Assembly (NCBI GenBank): GCA_963706755.1
Contig: CAVPNH010000014.1
Location: forward strand, 129,836 to 193,835
Direction: 5' to 3'
Source: RPQJ01 sp963706755
Lineage (GTDB): Bacteria; Pseudomonadota; Gammaproteobacteria; Steroidobacterales; Steroidobacteraceae
DNA length: 64,000 bases
The notes beneath the pieces were generated by a model, which was not told where the DNA came from, made no database searches, and worked only from the letters and a program-made list of their open reading frames with translations. The stretch's first letter is position 1; every line of letters begins with the position of its first letter. Below, in pieces: positions 29,720-39,033 of the stretch. A program made the translations under genes and the position numbers.

Positions 29720-31505
29720 GTGCGGATGGATCCGACGCACTTAGTGCGTGAGCTTCGCCGCCGCGGTGTGTTCCGGGGCGCGGCGTTCTATGTCGTCGCG
29801 GCCTGGGTGACGTTGCAGGTGAGCGACCTGGCCCTGCCCGGCCTTGGTCTGCCCGAGGCCGCGATCCGTTTCGTCTGGATCGGTGCCTTCCTCGGGTTCC
29901 CGCTCGCGCTGTTCTTCAGCTGGCGATACGAATTCACGCGCGACGGCATCGTTCGCACGCCACCGTCCTCGGGCGAAGCAGTCGATACGCGGCTGCACGC
30001 GCTCGATTACGCGCTGCTCGCCGCTCTCGTGGCAATCGCCGGTGCAATCGCCTATGGGGTCGTGGGACAAGTACGCCGCGCTCACGCCCCGATGCAGGCG
30101 TCGTTGGCTCCGCCGCCCGAGGGGCGCATCTCGATAGCGGTGCTGCCGCTCAGGAACGCGTCGGGCGACCCCGAGCAGGAGTACCTGAGCGATGGCCTGA
30201 CCGAGGAGCTGATCGTGCAACTCGGGCGGCTGCATCCCGAGCGGTTGGGCGTGATCGCGCGCACCTCGGCCATGCGCTACAAGAACACGGAAAAGTCGGT
30301 AACCGACATCGGACGTGAGCTCGGCGTGGGGTACGTGCTCGAGGGCAGCGCGCTGCGCGAGGGCGGCCGGGTACGCGTGACGGCTGAGCTCATCCAGGCG
30401 AGCGACCAGACGCAGCTGTGGGCCGAGAGCTACGACCGCGAGCTGTCAGGGATCCTGGAACTGCAGCGCGACGTGGCGCGAGCGGTTGCGAAGTCGCTGG
30501 CGGTCAAGTTGCTGCCCCGGGAGCAGGCGCGCCTCGCCGCGGTCGGGTCCGTCAACGCCGAGGCCTACGATGCCTATCTCAAGGGCTCGCAGTACTGGAT
30601 CCGGCTGGGGGCCGCCGACCTCGACGCGGCGGAGAAGTACTTCAACCTGGCGCTCGAGAAGGATCCGCGCTTCGCACCTGCCTACGTGGGGCTGACGTGG
30701 GTGTGGGTTTGCCGCCAGCAGATGGGTTACGTCCGGCCGGGCGAAGCCGGGCCGAAAGCGAAGGCGGCAGTGTCGAAGGCGCTCGAGCTGGACGACGGCT
30801 ATTTCGAGGCGCACCTCGCGCTGGCCGACGTCCTGACGTGGACCGACTGGAACTGGGCTGCGGCCGGCAGCGAGTGGGAGCGGGCGATCGAGCTCAATCC
30901 GGGCTACGCGGATACGCGAGCCTACTACTCCCACTACCTGCTGATTACGGGTCGTCCGGAGGAGGGCCTCAAGGAGATCGAGACCGCGTTGGGCATGGAC
31001 CCGTTCAACGTGATCTTCCAGGGGTTCTACGCGGTGGCGCTCCTGTACTTCGAACGGTACGACGACGCCCTGGAGGTGACGCGGAAAATACTGGAAGTCA
31101 TGCCGGACAATCCCTTGGGACTGTCGGCGCAGTGGTGGGCTTACGAACGGGAAAGGGATGTATGAAGAGGCGTTCGCTTCCGCGAAAGCCATTGGCGGTT
31201 CTACGATGGCCCGGACCCGGGTGGGGTCCTGGATCGTGTTTATGCGGCCAACGGCTATGCCGCCGCGATGGGCCGGGCCGCAGAGCTACTGGTCGCGCGT
31301 TCCCGGGGCAAGTTCGTATCGCCGAGGGCAATCGCGGACTTGTACGTCTCGGCCGGCGACCGCGAGCAGGCCCTGGCGTGGCTGGAGCGCGCCTACGAGG
31401 CGCACGATCCGGACATGCCCTATCATTGGCTGGCCGTCGTTCGACTCGTTGCGTTCCGAACCCCGTTTCAAGGACCTCGTCCGCAAGATGAACCTGCCGG
31501 AGTGA
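29720..31505 (+). CDS. Membrane TolB-like/TPR protein (three frameshifts)
   Basis: About 594 residues. The N-terminus (LVRELRRRGVFRGAAFYVVAAW) leads into two membrane helices, a third follows near residues 95-115, then a TolB-N/FlgO-like domain (ISIAVLPLRNASGDPEQEYL, LSDGLTEELI). TPR repeats fill the rest (for example ALEKDPRFAPAYVGLTWVW). Such proteins occur in many gammaproteobacteria, often as fusions to winged-helix or cyclase domains; here no such output domain is seen. Frame changes at about 31154 (extra A), 31198 and 31438 split the last 120 codons, but the pieces KFVSPRAIADLYVSAGD and SEPRFKDLVRKMNLPE restore a normal family ending. GTG 29720 or ATG 29726 may be the start. The role is unknown. 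Confidence 0.8.
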
Positions 31506-31633
31506 CGGTCCCGGTCGGGCGCCAGCGATCCGCGCCGAGCGCCGGATCCTGGCTTGTCCTGCGCGATGGCCTGAGGGCCCCGCATGATACGGGTGGCGTC
31601 TGCCATGGACGTGCCCGGAACGGGCGCAACGGC

Positions 31634-32068
31634 CTACCTGGCCGGGAAGCGCCTTACGCCGGCTTTGCGCGCGGCCCTGGCAAGGTCCGTGTCGAGCGTG
31701 GCAAGCGGTACTCCGGTACGCAGCGCGAGTTCCAGATAGGAGGCGTCGTAGGAAGACAGGCCATGGCGACGAGCCAGGTGCAGCGTGTCGCTCAGCGACT
31801 TGGGAAAGGTCGCATCGTCGGAGTGAATCGGTGCACTGCCCAGCATTTCGAGGAATGCCTCGCTCTGCGCTTCGGACAGAAGGCCTTTGGCTTCGGCGCG
31901 CGCAATGACGTTTCCAACCTCGAGTCCCCAGGAAACCGGGACTTCAGCTCACGTCGCGGGATCCTTGAGCGCCTCGAGCACGGCCGCAGCGTAGGCGCCA
32001 TCGGCAGGCTTCGGGTCCGTCAGCAGCCAGGACATCGTGACGGAGGCGTCGAGGACGAAGGCAGTCAC
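31634..32068 (-). pseudogene. PIN-domain (VapC-like) toxin with an in-frame stop
   Basis: From GTG 32068 the frame encodes TAFVLDASVTMSWLL, the first acidic residue of a PIN ribonuclease. After codon 39 (DPAT) a TGA at 31951-31949 interrupts it. The same frame then continues VPVSWGLEVGNVIARAEAKG, LARRHGLSSYDASYLELAL and GVPLATLDTDLARAARKAG, the remaining conserved PIN acidic residues. Total length would be 144 residues. The GTG start overlaps the antitoxin stop (GTGA), as in many TA operons. The stop may be real inactivation of the toxin or a sequence error, given the indels elsewhere. Confidence 0.82.
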
Positions 32069-32316
32069 TCCCGGCCGTCCTCGATGAGCGCCCTGACGTT
32101 GGCCCGCCGCCCGGCCTTCACCGGATTGTCGCGCATGAAGGCCTGGAACTTCTCAATCGCGCCGCAGGCATCCGCGGTACGCGCCGCCGTGCTCGGCAAC
32201 AGATCTGCGATCGCTTCGCCGCGGTTGGTGATCGTGAAGCGCCGGCCAGCCTTCACCTGGCGCAGCAGCTCGGGTAGGCGGGTCTTGGCATCGTAGGCGC
32301 CGATTTCGGTCTTCAT
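32065..32316 (-). CDS. Phd/YefM-type antitoxin of a VapBC-like pair
   Basis: An 83-residue protein starting MKTEIGAYDAKTRLPELLRQV, the typical Phd/YefM fold that binds operator DNA with its N-terminus. The segment RRFTITNRGEAIADLLP follows, and a C-terminal toxin-binding tail. ATG 32316 has AGGAGA well placed upstream. It overlaps the PIN gene downstream. Antitoxins of this type repress their own operon; no operator was identified with confidence. Confidence 0.88.
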   Translation of the reverse strand: MKTEIGAYDAKTRLPELLRQVKAGRRFTITNRGEAIADLLPSTAARTADACGAIEKFQAFMRDNPVKAGRRANVRALIEDGRE

Positions 32317-32464
32317 TCGCACGGTTCTCCTGGAGGAACCTAGTCGATAGACTGGTTTATCTGGATGCAAACGCGGTAATTGGGGTCCGCCGAGCCCAAT
32401 GGCGATTGGTCATGGACGCTCCTCCCTGGTTCCTCGAGGAATCCGAGCCGCTGACCCGCGCCTG

Positions 32465-33931
32465 TCAGTCCACCCGGTGCAGCGCCGGCAATCGCCACCT
32501 GCCCTCAAGAGCCTCGGGCTTCGGCAGGTACAGGCGAACAACCAGGTAGAAGTCGCGCTCACCGCTGGGCAACCAGTTGCTCTCCAGGTCCGGCCCCGGG
32601 GAGTCCTTCTGGACGTAGAGCGTAATGCCGCCATCGGGATCACGCTTCAGGTTGCTGCGATCGCCCAGCGAATAGCGATTGATGGGATTGTCGACGAGGT
32701 TGAAATCCATTCCATAGGCGGTCAGCGACCAGAACGCATTCACCGGCGGCAGTCCATCCTTGGCAAAACGCAGCGTGTACTTGTGCGCGCCGCTCAGGTG
32801 CTCGCCATTCGCGTCGTAATTGGCCAGGGGATACATGGATTCGATCGGGTCGTTGGCGACGATCCCCGCCAGGCTGACTGTACCAGCACGGCCAATGTAG
32901 TTTCCCACGAGGCCGTAGCGTCCATGCTCCGCGGGAAAGTAGCTCCAACCATTCACCTCGGTGACGTCTGCGAACTTGGTGGCGGCGCCGGTCACCATGC
33001 GCCTGCCTGCCTCGAGAGCGCGGATCAGGCCGCGACGCGTCGCCTCATCGGTCTTTTCCACGTCCTGGCCTGGGCCAATGCCGATCCTGGCGAACATGCC
33101 GAGAAGGACAGCGTCACGCGCCGGCGGCGGATTTTCCGTCATGGCTCGATTGATGGTCCTCCAGTCGGCCAGCGGATCGTCCTTGCGCGGATAGGGCGGC
33201 CACACGTCGCGATTCTCGGGAGCCTTGGCGCCGGGCTTGCCCCACAGGCTGAGCGGCGTCAGCTTGAACTGGGCCTGTAGCTTGTAGACGGTTTCGAGAT
33301 CTCCCGGTCCAGCCACCATGGTACGGACGAGAGCGAAGAACATGGGCGTAGGCGAGGGCGCTACGGCCTTGACGCCCTTGGGGAGCGTCCCCTTCCAGTT
33401 CGGACCCGCAATGGCGTAGTGACCGCCCTGGCCGCCGGTCGCCCGCGTGCCGATGTAGTCGAAGTTGTCGGCATCGAAGCCCGCCAGTTCGATGGACCAG
33501 TACCGGTCCTTCATTGCCGGCATGGAAATGATGATGGGCTCCTTGCTGACATCGATCCATGCCACGGAATAGAGCGTGTCGTTGTTGGGACTTCCTCCAT
33601 CTCGGTAGGTCGCGTCGGTCAGGTGCCGAGCGTGCCAGAACGTGTTCATTGGCATCGACGCCGTGCGGTCGTTTCGGGGCGGCTGCGAAACCCAAAGCCA
33701 GCGCAGCAACTGGTTGTAGTACCAGGGGAACGCGAAGACATAGGCCTGCACCCCCAGGGTGTAGGCGTATTCCTCCTTCCAGTTCTCGTCACCGGCAACG
33801 CCGGTAATCCGCGATACGGCGCCTTTGGGTGTTTCGTCGGCCCCGGCAGGAAGTGCGCCGCTCATTGCCAGCACGCCGACGGCGAGACCGGCACATGCGA
33901 GGCACGCGGTTGTTCGCTTCAGGATCGACAT
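32465..33931 (-). CDS. DUF1254/DUF1214 domain protein, exported
   Basis: A 488-residue protein with a signal peptide (residues about 1-32, ending LPAGADE). The N-terminal DUF1254 domain has PWYYNQLLRWLW and TLYSVAWIDVSKEPIIISMP. The C-terminal DUF1214 domain has FWSLTAYGMDFNLVDNPINRYSLGD in the usual order. The family is periplasmic and widespread, with no agreed enzymatic role, and is often found near sulfatase and HAD genes, as here within about 10 kb. ATG 33931 is preceded by AGGAG. Codon use matches the neighbours. Confidence 0.88.
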   Translation of the reverse strand: MSILKRTTACLACAGLAVGVLAMSGALPAGADETPKGAVSRITGVAGDENWKEEYAYTLGVQAYVFAFPWYYNQLLRWLWVSQPPRNDRTASMPMNTFWHARHLTDATYRDGGSPNNDTLYSVAWIDVSKEPIIISMPAMKDRYWSIELAGFDADNFDYIGTRATGGQGGHYAIAGPNWKGTLPKGVKAVAPSPTPMFFALVRTMVAGPGDLETVYKLQAQFKLTPLSLWGKPGAKAPENRDVWPPYPRKDDPLADWRTINRAMTENPPPARDAVLLGMFARIGIGPGQDVEKTDEATRRGLIRALEAGRRMVTGAATKFADVTEVNGWSYFPAEHGRYGLVGNYIGRAGTVSLAGIVANDPIESMYPLANYDANGEHLSGAHKYTLRFAKDGLPPVNAFWSLTAYGMDFNLVDNPINRYSLGDRSNLKRDPDGGITLYVQKDSPGPDLESNWLPSGERDFYLVVRLYLPKPEALEGRWRLPALHRVD

Positions 33932-34296
33932 CAGGATTCTCCTTGGGCCACGCGAGGGCTCCCTGGCGCTTGTGCCGAGAAGACGTGTCCGGCTGTTATC
34001 AGCTGAGAATCGTACTCCAGTCGGTCGGGCGCCAATACCAGGCGGAAACATGATCCCGCAGGCGTCACGCGCGGCGAGTGAGGCTCACTCCGGGAACTCG
34101 TTTGGCACCGGCGGAGGGGGCGGACAGCTGCCGAGGCACTCCCGCGGGTCGGAAAGGAACCTCCACCGGATTCGAGCAGAAAAGTGCCTGCCGCGCCGGG
34201 GCGCCGGATCTCGGACGGCCGGCGCCTACACATTCCCTGTTCCAGTCATTCCGTCCTTAGGAGCAGAATCGAGGCAGACAGAAGGGAGCGGCGGTC
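33932..34296. other. Intergenic region between divergent genes
   Basis: No gene is supported in these 365 bp. The DUF1254 gene leaves to the left and the membrane protein gene at 34297 leaves to the right, so both promoters should lie here. A possible Shine-Dalgarno GGGAG precedes 34297. Short open frames lack coding character. Confidence 0.6.
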
Positions 34297-35268
34297 ATGG
34301 GCCTGAGAACATTCCTGGCGGAACTGCGGCACCGTGGCGTACTCAAGGTCGCGACGGCCTACCTCGCCACGGGCTGGGTGGTGCTGGAAGGCGTCAGCAT
34401 CCTGTTTCACAACTTCGAGGCCCCGCATTGGGTGCTGAAGGTGTTCAGCACCCTGGTCGTACTTGGTTTTCCGCTGGCCTGCCTGATCGCCTGGGGATTT
34501 GAAGTAACGCCGCAGGGCGTGCGTCCCGTGCCGCCGGCAGGATCCACTTCTCCGGCGACACCGGGCAGGGCCGATCCATTCCTCGCGGCACTTCTTCTCG
34601 TGGTGTTCGCGCTCGTGACCGCGAGTCTCGCGCTCCACTGGCGGGATTCCACACGCGAGGCTGGGGCGCGACCGTCCGTTCCGGTCGTCGTCGTCATGGA
34701 CACGTCGGCCCCGCACGGCGTTTACGACCAGGACACGCGTGACAACAGTGGGACGAACGCCGACGTCCTGAGTGAGATCTTGCGAGACCTCCCAATCGTC
34801 ATACACAAGGAGACCGTGGGCGCGACCTGGGACAGGGAGGACCAGGTGCTCAAGCAGAGTCCGAACCTCATCCTGATTCATCGTTCCGCGTTCTTTCATT
34901 CCATGAACCAGGAACTCGGATTCGGTTATCCCGGCGAGCCGGGATTCGACGAGGTGCGGGTGCGGCGGCTCTATGAAATCGCGCAGAACAAACTCTGCGC
35001 CTTCCTCGGTTTCCTGGGCCAGGAAGACCCGGAGACCCTGTTCCTCGTTTATGGCCGGGGCACTGGGGGCGACTGGGACGACGAGCAGGACAGGATCAAT
35101 TGGGTCGAGCGTCTGGAAGGGAGATTTCCCTCACTGAAGGGTCGGGTGACCACCGTTGCCGTCCCGGGCGGTGTCGCCCAGGGTTCGCTGCACGACGAGA
35201 AGACCCGGCAGCTCTTCCGCCAGCGGGTGCAGGCGTTGCTGGGTCTGAACAAGGCCAGCCCGACCTGA
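34297..35268 (+). CDS. Membrane protein with a shared N-terminal helix domain and an unknown C-terminal domain
   Basis: A 323-residue protein. The first 75 residues (FLAELRHRGVLKVATAYLATGW, then FPLACLIAWGFEVTPQGV) contain two membrane helices and match the N-terminus of the TPR protein at 29.7 kb. A third helix spans about residues 93-113. The remaining 200 residues look soluble and compact, with strands such as VPVVVVMDTSAPHGVY, NLILIHRSAF and TLFLVYGRGTGG. That pattern suggests an alpha/beta fold, but no family is recognised. It may be a signalling protein; the function is unknown. ATG 34297 is used. Confidence 0.72.
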   Translation: MGLRTFLAELRHRGVLKVATAYLATGWVVLEGVSILFHNFEAPHWVLKVFSTLVVLGFPLACLIAWGFEVTPQGVRPVPPAGSTSPATPGRADPFLAALLLVVFALVTASLALHWRDSTREAGARPSVPVVVVMDTSAPHGVYDQDTRDNSGTNADVLSEILRDLPIVIHKETVGATWDREDQVLKQSPNLILIHRSAFFHSMNQELGFGYPGEPGFDEVRVRRLYEIAQNKLCAFLGFLGQEDPETLFLVYGRGTGGDWDDEQDRINWVERLEGRFPSLKGRVTTVAVPGGVAQGSLHDEKTRQLFRQRVQALLGLNKASPT

Positions 35269-35353
35269 AGCCCGCCGCTTTCGGTAAACTAACCGACCTT
35301 TGCGCAGGCCCGGCCGACCGGGCGAGCGACGCAACGTCGAGCACCGACCCACG

Positions 35354-36397
35354 ATGAGTGAATGCGAGGCTACGCGGTCGTCCACGCCGCTCGCGGCGGG
35401 CAACGCTCCCTACGTCGAGGAGATGTACGAGCGTTATCTCGCCGACCCGCACTCGGTGGACACCCGCTGGCGCGACTACTTCGGCGCCATGGGTGGCCTC
35501 GGATCCGACGTGGCCCACGGCCCACTCGTCGTGGATCTCGCCCGGCGTGCAAAGGCGCGTCACGCGGCAAAGGGCGCAACGGCTGTTTCGGCTGTCCCGG
35601 CCGGTGCCGAAGGTCCTCGGGCTCGATCACCTGGGCTTGACCGAGGCCGATCTCGACACCGAGTTCCACACGGGCAGCTGCAACGACGCGATCAAGCCGC
35701 GCCTCAAGCTGCGGGAGATCATCGCGCAGCTCAAGCACATCTACTGCGGAAGCATCGGCGCGGAATTCGCCCACGTCTCGAACGAGACCGAGCGCCTGTG
35801 GCTGCAGGATTGCTTCCAGGTCGGACGCGTCCAGCAGCACTACTCGCCGGAGGCGAGGATGAACGTCCTCTGGGGCCTCACGATGGCCGAGGGACTCGAG
35901 CGCTATCTTGCGACGCGCTACCCGGCGCAGAAGCGTTTCTCGCTCGAAGGCGGCGACAGCCTGATCCCGCTGCTCGAGGACCTGATCCAGACCAGCGGGG
36001 CACACGGTGTCGAGGACATCGTGATCGGCATGGCGCACCGCGGCCGGCTGAACGTGCTCGTGAACGTGCTCGGCAAGGTGCCCGAAGCGCTCTTCTCCGA
36101 GTTCGAGGGCAACTACGACCTCAAGAAGCTCAAGGGCTCCGGCGACGTGAAGTACCACAAGGGCTACTCCTGCGACGTGCGCACGCCCGGCGGCAACGTG
36201 CACATCGCGCTCGCCTTCAACCCATCGCACCTCGAGGTCGTCAACCCGGTGGTCGAGGGCTCGGTGCGCGCGCGCCAGGAGCGCCGCGGCGACGCCGCGG
36301 GCGACAAGGTGATGCCGGTGCTGATTCACGGCGATTCTGCATTCGCCGCACAGGGTGTCATCCAGGAAACGCTGCAGATGTCCCAGGCTCCGGGCCT
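35354..36397 (+). pseudogene. sucA: 2-oxoglutarate dehydrogenase E1 (sucA), N-terminal third only
   Basis: The reading frame starts at ATG 35354 (MSECEATRSSTPLAAG) and shows the E1 N-terminal helix (YVEEMYERYLADPHSVDTRWRDYF). A frame change lies somewhere in about 35550-35620. After it come LGLTEADLDTEFHTGS, FSLEGGDSLIPLLED, GMAHRGRLNVL and LAFNPSHLEVV, all typical of SucA. Homology stops after HGDSAFAAQGVIQETLQMSQ near 36395; about 600 residues, including the C-terminal half of the active site, are missing. Beyond the break the DNA matches other genes. A full SucA is about 940 residues, so this copy cannot work. Either a real rearrangement or a misassembly explains it. Confidence 0.88.
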
Positions 36398-36478
36398 CGG
36401 GAGCAACGTACACGCTCTGGAACCACCAGAAGTCTCCGTTCCGCCAGTCGCCCCAGACGCCAGGGCATTCGAGGAGCG
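36398..36478 (-). pseudogene. GNAT acetyltransferase fragment
   Basis: On the minus strand this stretch encodes a run ending GDFWWFQSVYVAPEARSLG, which matches the core of the GNAT gene at 28.8-29.3 kb (GDFWWFQSVYVAPEARRLG). At DNA level about 45 bp are close to 29000-29045. Neither the N- nor C-terminal part of a GNAT protein is present, and the fragment abuts the sucA break. Confidence 0.65.
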
Positions 36479-36897
36479 GATCCTGCGGGAACAGGAGTCT
36501 CGAGCGGCATACGGCTGCAACGTCAACCTGACCCTAGCCGAGGTCATTGACGCCTATGTTGCGTCGGATGAGTACGCCGCGCGCCCCCTCCGGTCCGACC
36601 GACCGATCGGCCTGCCACGCCCACTGGAAGAAGCTCTGGGGCCGACTGGAGGCTGGCGAGCCTCAACCGGGCGGTCTACCGGCACGAGGCTGACCTGCTC
36701 GCCAAGGGCGACGGAGTTCTGCGGCTTCGGCGCGATCGAGCTGGCGATTTCGACCCAGCCGCCACCCTTCGCCTGGAACACGTTGACCACCTGCACGTAG
36801 CGATCAGCCAGCAGGCGCACCGAGGCCACTTCTGGGAGCCGGCGGCTGCGAGCTTATCCTGATTGCCGCCATCGTCGTCCAACCGTAGTGTTTCCTC
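36479..36897. other. Mosaic region with no intact gene
   Basis: Between the GNAT fragment and the TPR/barrel gene no full gene is seen. Both strands have coding-like stretches. On the minus strand a run near 36740-36829 reads LLADRYVQVVNVFQAKGGGW, which resembles the C-terminal end of NodT-type outer-membrane efflux lipoproteins (weak match). On the plus strand a competing frame reads LNRAVYRHEADLLAKGDGVL. Neither has a start, a full domain or flanking context. The region looks like joined fragments. Confidence 0.5.
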
Positions 36898-38133
36898 ATG
36901 GCACATGCTCACGATGTTGAGTTGGGCGGATACCCGGCAGTAGGCGGGTGGCGCGGGGCCATGGCCATTGCCGGCCTGCTGCTGGCGGGCGCCGCCCAGG
37001 CCGGCGAGCCGGACCTCGCCAGGGCCGAGCAACTGCTGAAGGAGGGCCAGGCGGCAGAAGCCGTGGCGCTTTTCGAGCAGGCTCTCGAGGCCGACCCGAG
37101 TTCGGTCGGTGCGCATCTCGGGCTTGGCCGCGCCCTCTACGCGTCAGGTGAGTACGCGCGCGCGCGGATCGAATTCGAGTCGGTGCTGAAATTCGGCAAC
37201 CTGCCGCGCGACATGCAGAGCCAGACGGAAGTCTATGACAAGGCGGCCGCGGACTACCTTGCCGGCCGGCGTTGGCAGCCGTTCTATTACGCCGAGACCG
37301 GTATCGGCAACTACCGGGAGAATGCCTCCAGCTCCACGGACATCTTTGGCGGCGCCGGCAATAACGATACGTTCCTGCCCGTGCGCGTCGGCGGTGGCGT
37401 GAACGCGAGCTTGGGCGAGCGGTACTCGTTCACGGGCACGCTCGATTACCGCTTCCGCTGGTACGACGACAGTGACCGGCGCAACGACTCGGACCTGCGC
37501 TGGAACGTCAATCTCAGTCGCCCGGTGGACGACGACAACCTGCGCTTCGGCATGCGCGGCCGCGTCAGCTATCGCGGCGACAGCCAGTACCGCAACGACT
37601 GGGGCGCGTTCGCCGATTATCGCATCGGGTTTGGCGACAACGACCAGGTCACCATCGCTGGCGAAGTCCGCGAACGCAGGTACCCACCGGGGCCGCTGCG
37701 CAGCCGCACTCGCGACATTGCCGAACTCACCGCCAGCTGGACGCACTCGCTGCCGAATGGCCGGACGTCCTTCACGTTCGGCGGGCAACTGACGCAGGAA
37801 TGGGCGACGCAGGAACGTCCGGACGGGAATGCCTCGTTCTGGGGCGTCAACGGCGAAGTCGACCATTCGTTCGGCGACACGCTCGACGGGCTTTTCTGGT
37901 GGTCCTACGTCAACGAGTCCTACGACGACGAGCGCCCGGACTTCAGCACGGACGCCGGCCTGCTCAAGGCCCGCAACGACGACCTGTGGAATTTCGGCGC
38001 CAGCCTGGTCTGGGGCTTCGCGCGCGGCTGGTCGCTGCGGCCCACGTTGGAGTACAACTGGGAAGACAGCAACATCGACGAGCTGGCTTACAGCTCGACA
38101 GAATACTGGCTGACGGTCCGCAAGTCGTTCTAG
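36898..38133 (+). CDS. TPR / outer-membrane beta-barrel protein
   Basis: A 411-residue protein. After a hydrophobic export segment (AMAIAGLLLAGAAQAG, residues about 21-36) come TPR helices (residues about 38-110, VALFEQALEADPSSVGAHLG). About 280 residues of alternating strands rich in aromatic and charged residues follow, ending ...WLTVRKSF with the C-terminal phenylalanine typical of BAM-inserted barrels. The arrangement resembles surface lipoprotein assembly modifiers (Slam/DUF560-like), but key Slam motifs cannot be verified, so the function is left open. ATG 36898 gives a long n-region; ATG 36961 is an alternative start. Confidence 0.75.
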   Translation: MAHAHDVELGGYPAVGGWRGAMAIAGLLLAGAAQAGEPDLARAEQLLKEGQAAEAVALFEQALEADPSSVGAHLGLGRALYASGEYARARIEFESVLKFGNLPRDMQSQTEVYDKAAADYLAGRRWQPFYYAETGIGNYRENASSSTDIFGGAGNNDTFLPVRVGGGVNASLGERYSFTGTLDYRFRWYDDSDRRNDSDLRWNVNLSRPVDDDNLRFGMRGRVSYRGDSQYRNDWGAFADYRIGFGDNDQVTIAGEVRERRYPPGPLRSRTRDIAELTASWTHSLPNGRTSFTFGGQLTQEWATQERPDGNASFWGVNGEVDHSFGDTLDGLFWWSYVNESYDDERPDFSTDAGLLKARNDDLWNFGASLVWGFARGWSLRPTLEYNWEDSNIDELAYSSTEYWLTVRKSF

Positions 38134-38146
38134 GCAGCAGCCAGGC

Positions 38147-38617
38147 TCATTTAGGTTCGTCGGGTACCGCCGGATCCCGGTTGACCAGATCGGCGTCGTG
38201 CAGGTCGCGCTTGGATTCCTTTACGACCCGCGTGTTGATCGGACGGATCGTGTCGATCCTGCACATGCCCAGGCTACCCGCGCCGCCACGTCTCTGGACT
38301 ACTACGCTGTCCAATCCCGCCGCGACCCGGTCATTGCGAGTGGTGAGACCGATCGACGACGCGACGGCCATTTCGGGACATTGATTCGCCAGCTCCAGCA
38401 GGAATCCCTGGTTCATGCTGGTCCAGGCCGTCAGCGCGCTGTCGCCAAGTGCTCGCCAACCCCACAACCGCGCGGGGCTGTGGAAGCTGCGGACGGGCTC
38501 GCCTGCGTTCGCTCGATAGAACTCGAGTCGCTCGGCTGGAGTCGTCCGGGGCGGCGTGGCGCAGGCAGTCACGAGGGCCAAGGCACCCAGCAGCGTCAAA
38601 GTCCTGCGCACGGACAT
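38147..38617 (-). CDS. DUF6491-like lipoprotein
   Basis: A 156-residue lipoprotein precursor with lipobox LVTAC at residue about 20. The mature part has FYRANAGEPVRSF, GWRALGDSALTAWTSMNQGFLLEL and CPEMAVASSIGLTTRNDRVAAGLD, ending CRIDTIRPIN. This pattern (single domain, paired cysteines, GD near the middle) agrees with small lipoproteins annotated as DUF6491. The function is unknown. ATG 38617 is selected for its signal peptide; the open frame upstream lacks one. It converges on the TPR/barrel gene. Confidence 0.75.
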   Translation of the reverse strand: MSVRRTLTLLGALALVTACATPPRTTPAERLEFYRANAGEPVRSFHSPARLWGWRALGDSALTAWTSMNQGFLLELANQCPEMAVASSIGLTTRNDRVAAGLDSVVVQRRGGAGSLGMCRIDTIRPINTRVVKESKRDLHDADLVNRDPAVPDEPK

Positions 38618-39033
38618 TTCCCTGTTTCCTTCTGCCAACAAGGGTTTTGGCGACCATTGACTGGCAGGGACATAGCCATGGTCGAAGGATGGGTGCGCCA
38701 TTGCACCGCTGAGGCAGCTTACCATTCGCACTCGAGGTCCGCAGCAACCCGGGGCAGTCGAGACGCCAGTCGCACTTCAGCATTTGGCACACTCCAGGAA
38801 CGGCATTCATGAACAGCTGCTCCACCGCGGACGTCGTGAACGAAGAGAAGACCTCCCGGCTGCCGATGATGTCGCGCACAACGGCGACACCGGAGCAGGG
38901 CGGCTACCCAGCCACAAGCCCGACGACGTCCCGGATTGATCCTCGGGCGGCCGCGTCTCGCGCAGTTTCGCGCTCCGGGGAATCCGCGTTAATATCAAAA
39001 CATAAGTGTCCATTGCAAGATCAGGGAGACGAC
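38618..39033. other. Intergenic region
   Basis: About 416 bp between divergent genes. No convincing gene is seen. Small open frames on both strands lack starts with ribosome sites and do not match known families. A moderately AT-rich stretch near 38985-39015 (TTAATATCAAAACATAAG) could hold the promoter of the LapA-like gene. Confidence 0.5.

Noticed and set aside
36479..36860. A plus-strand gene in the mosaic region (NLTLAEVIDAYVASDEY frame)
   Set aside because: It has no start, changes frame at about 36630 and competes with an equally open minus strand.
38331..38879. A minus-strand gene in the 38.6-39.0 kb spacer
   Set aside because: The first residues look plausible, but it continues out of frame through the DUF6491-like gene with no motif or ribosome site.
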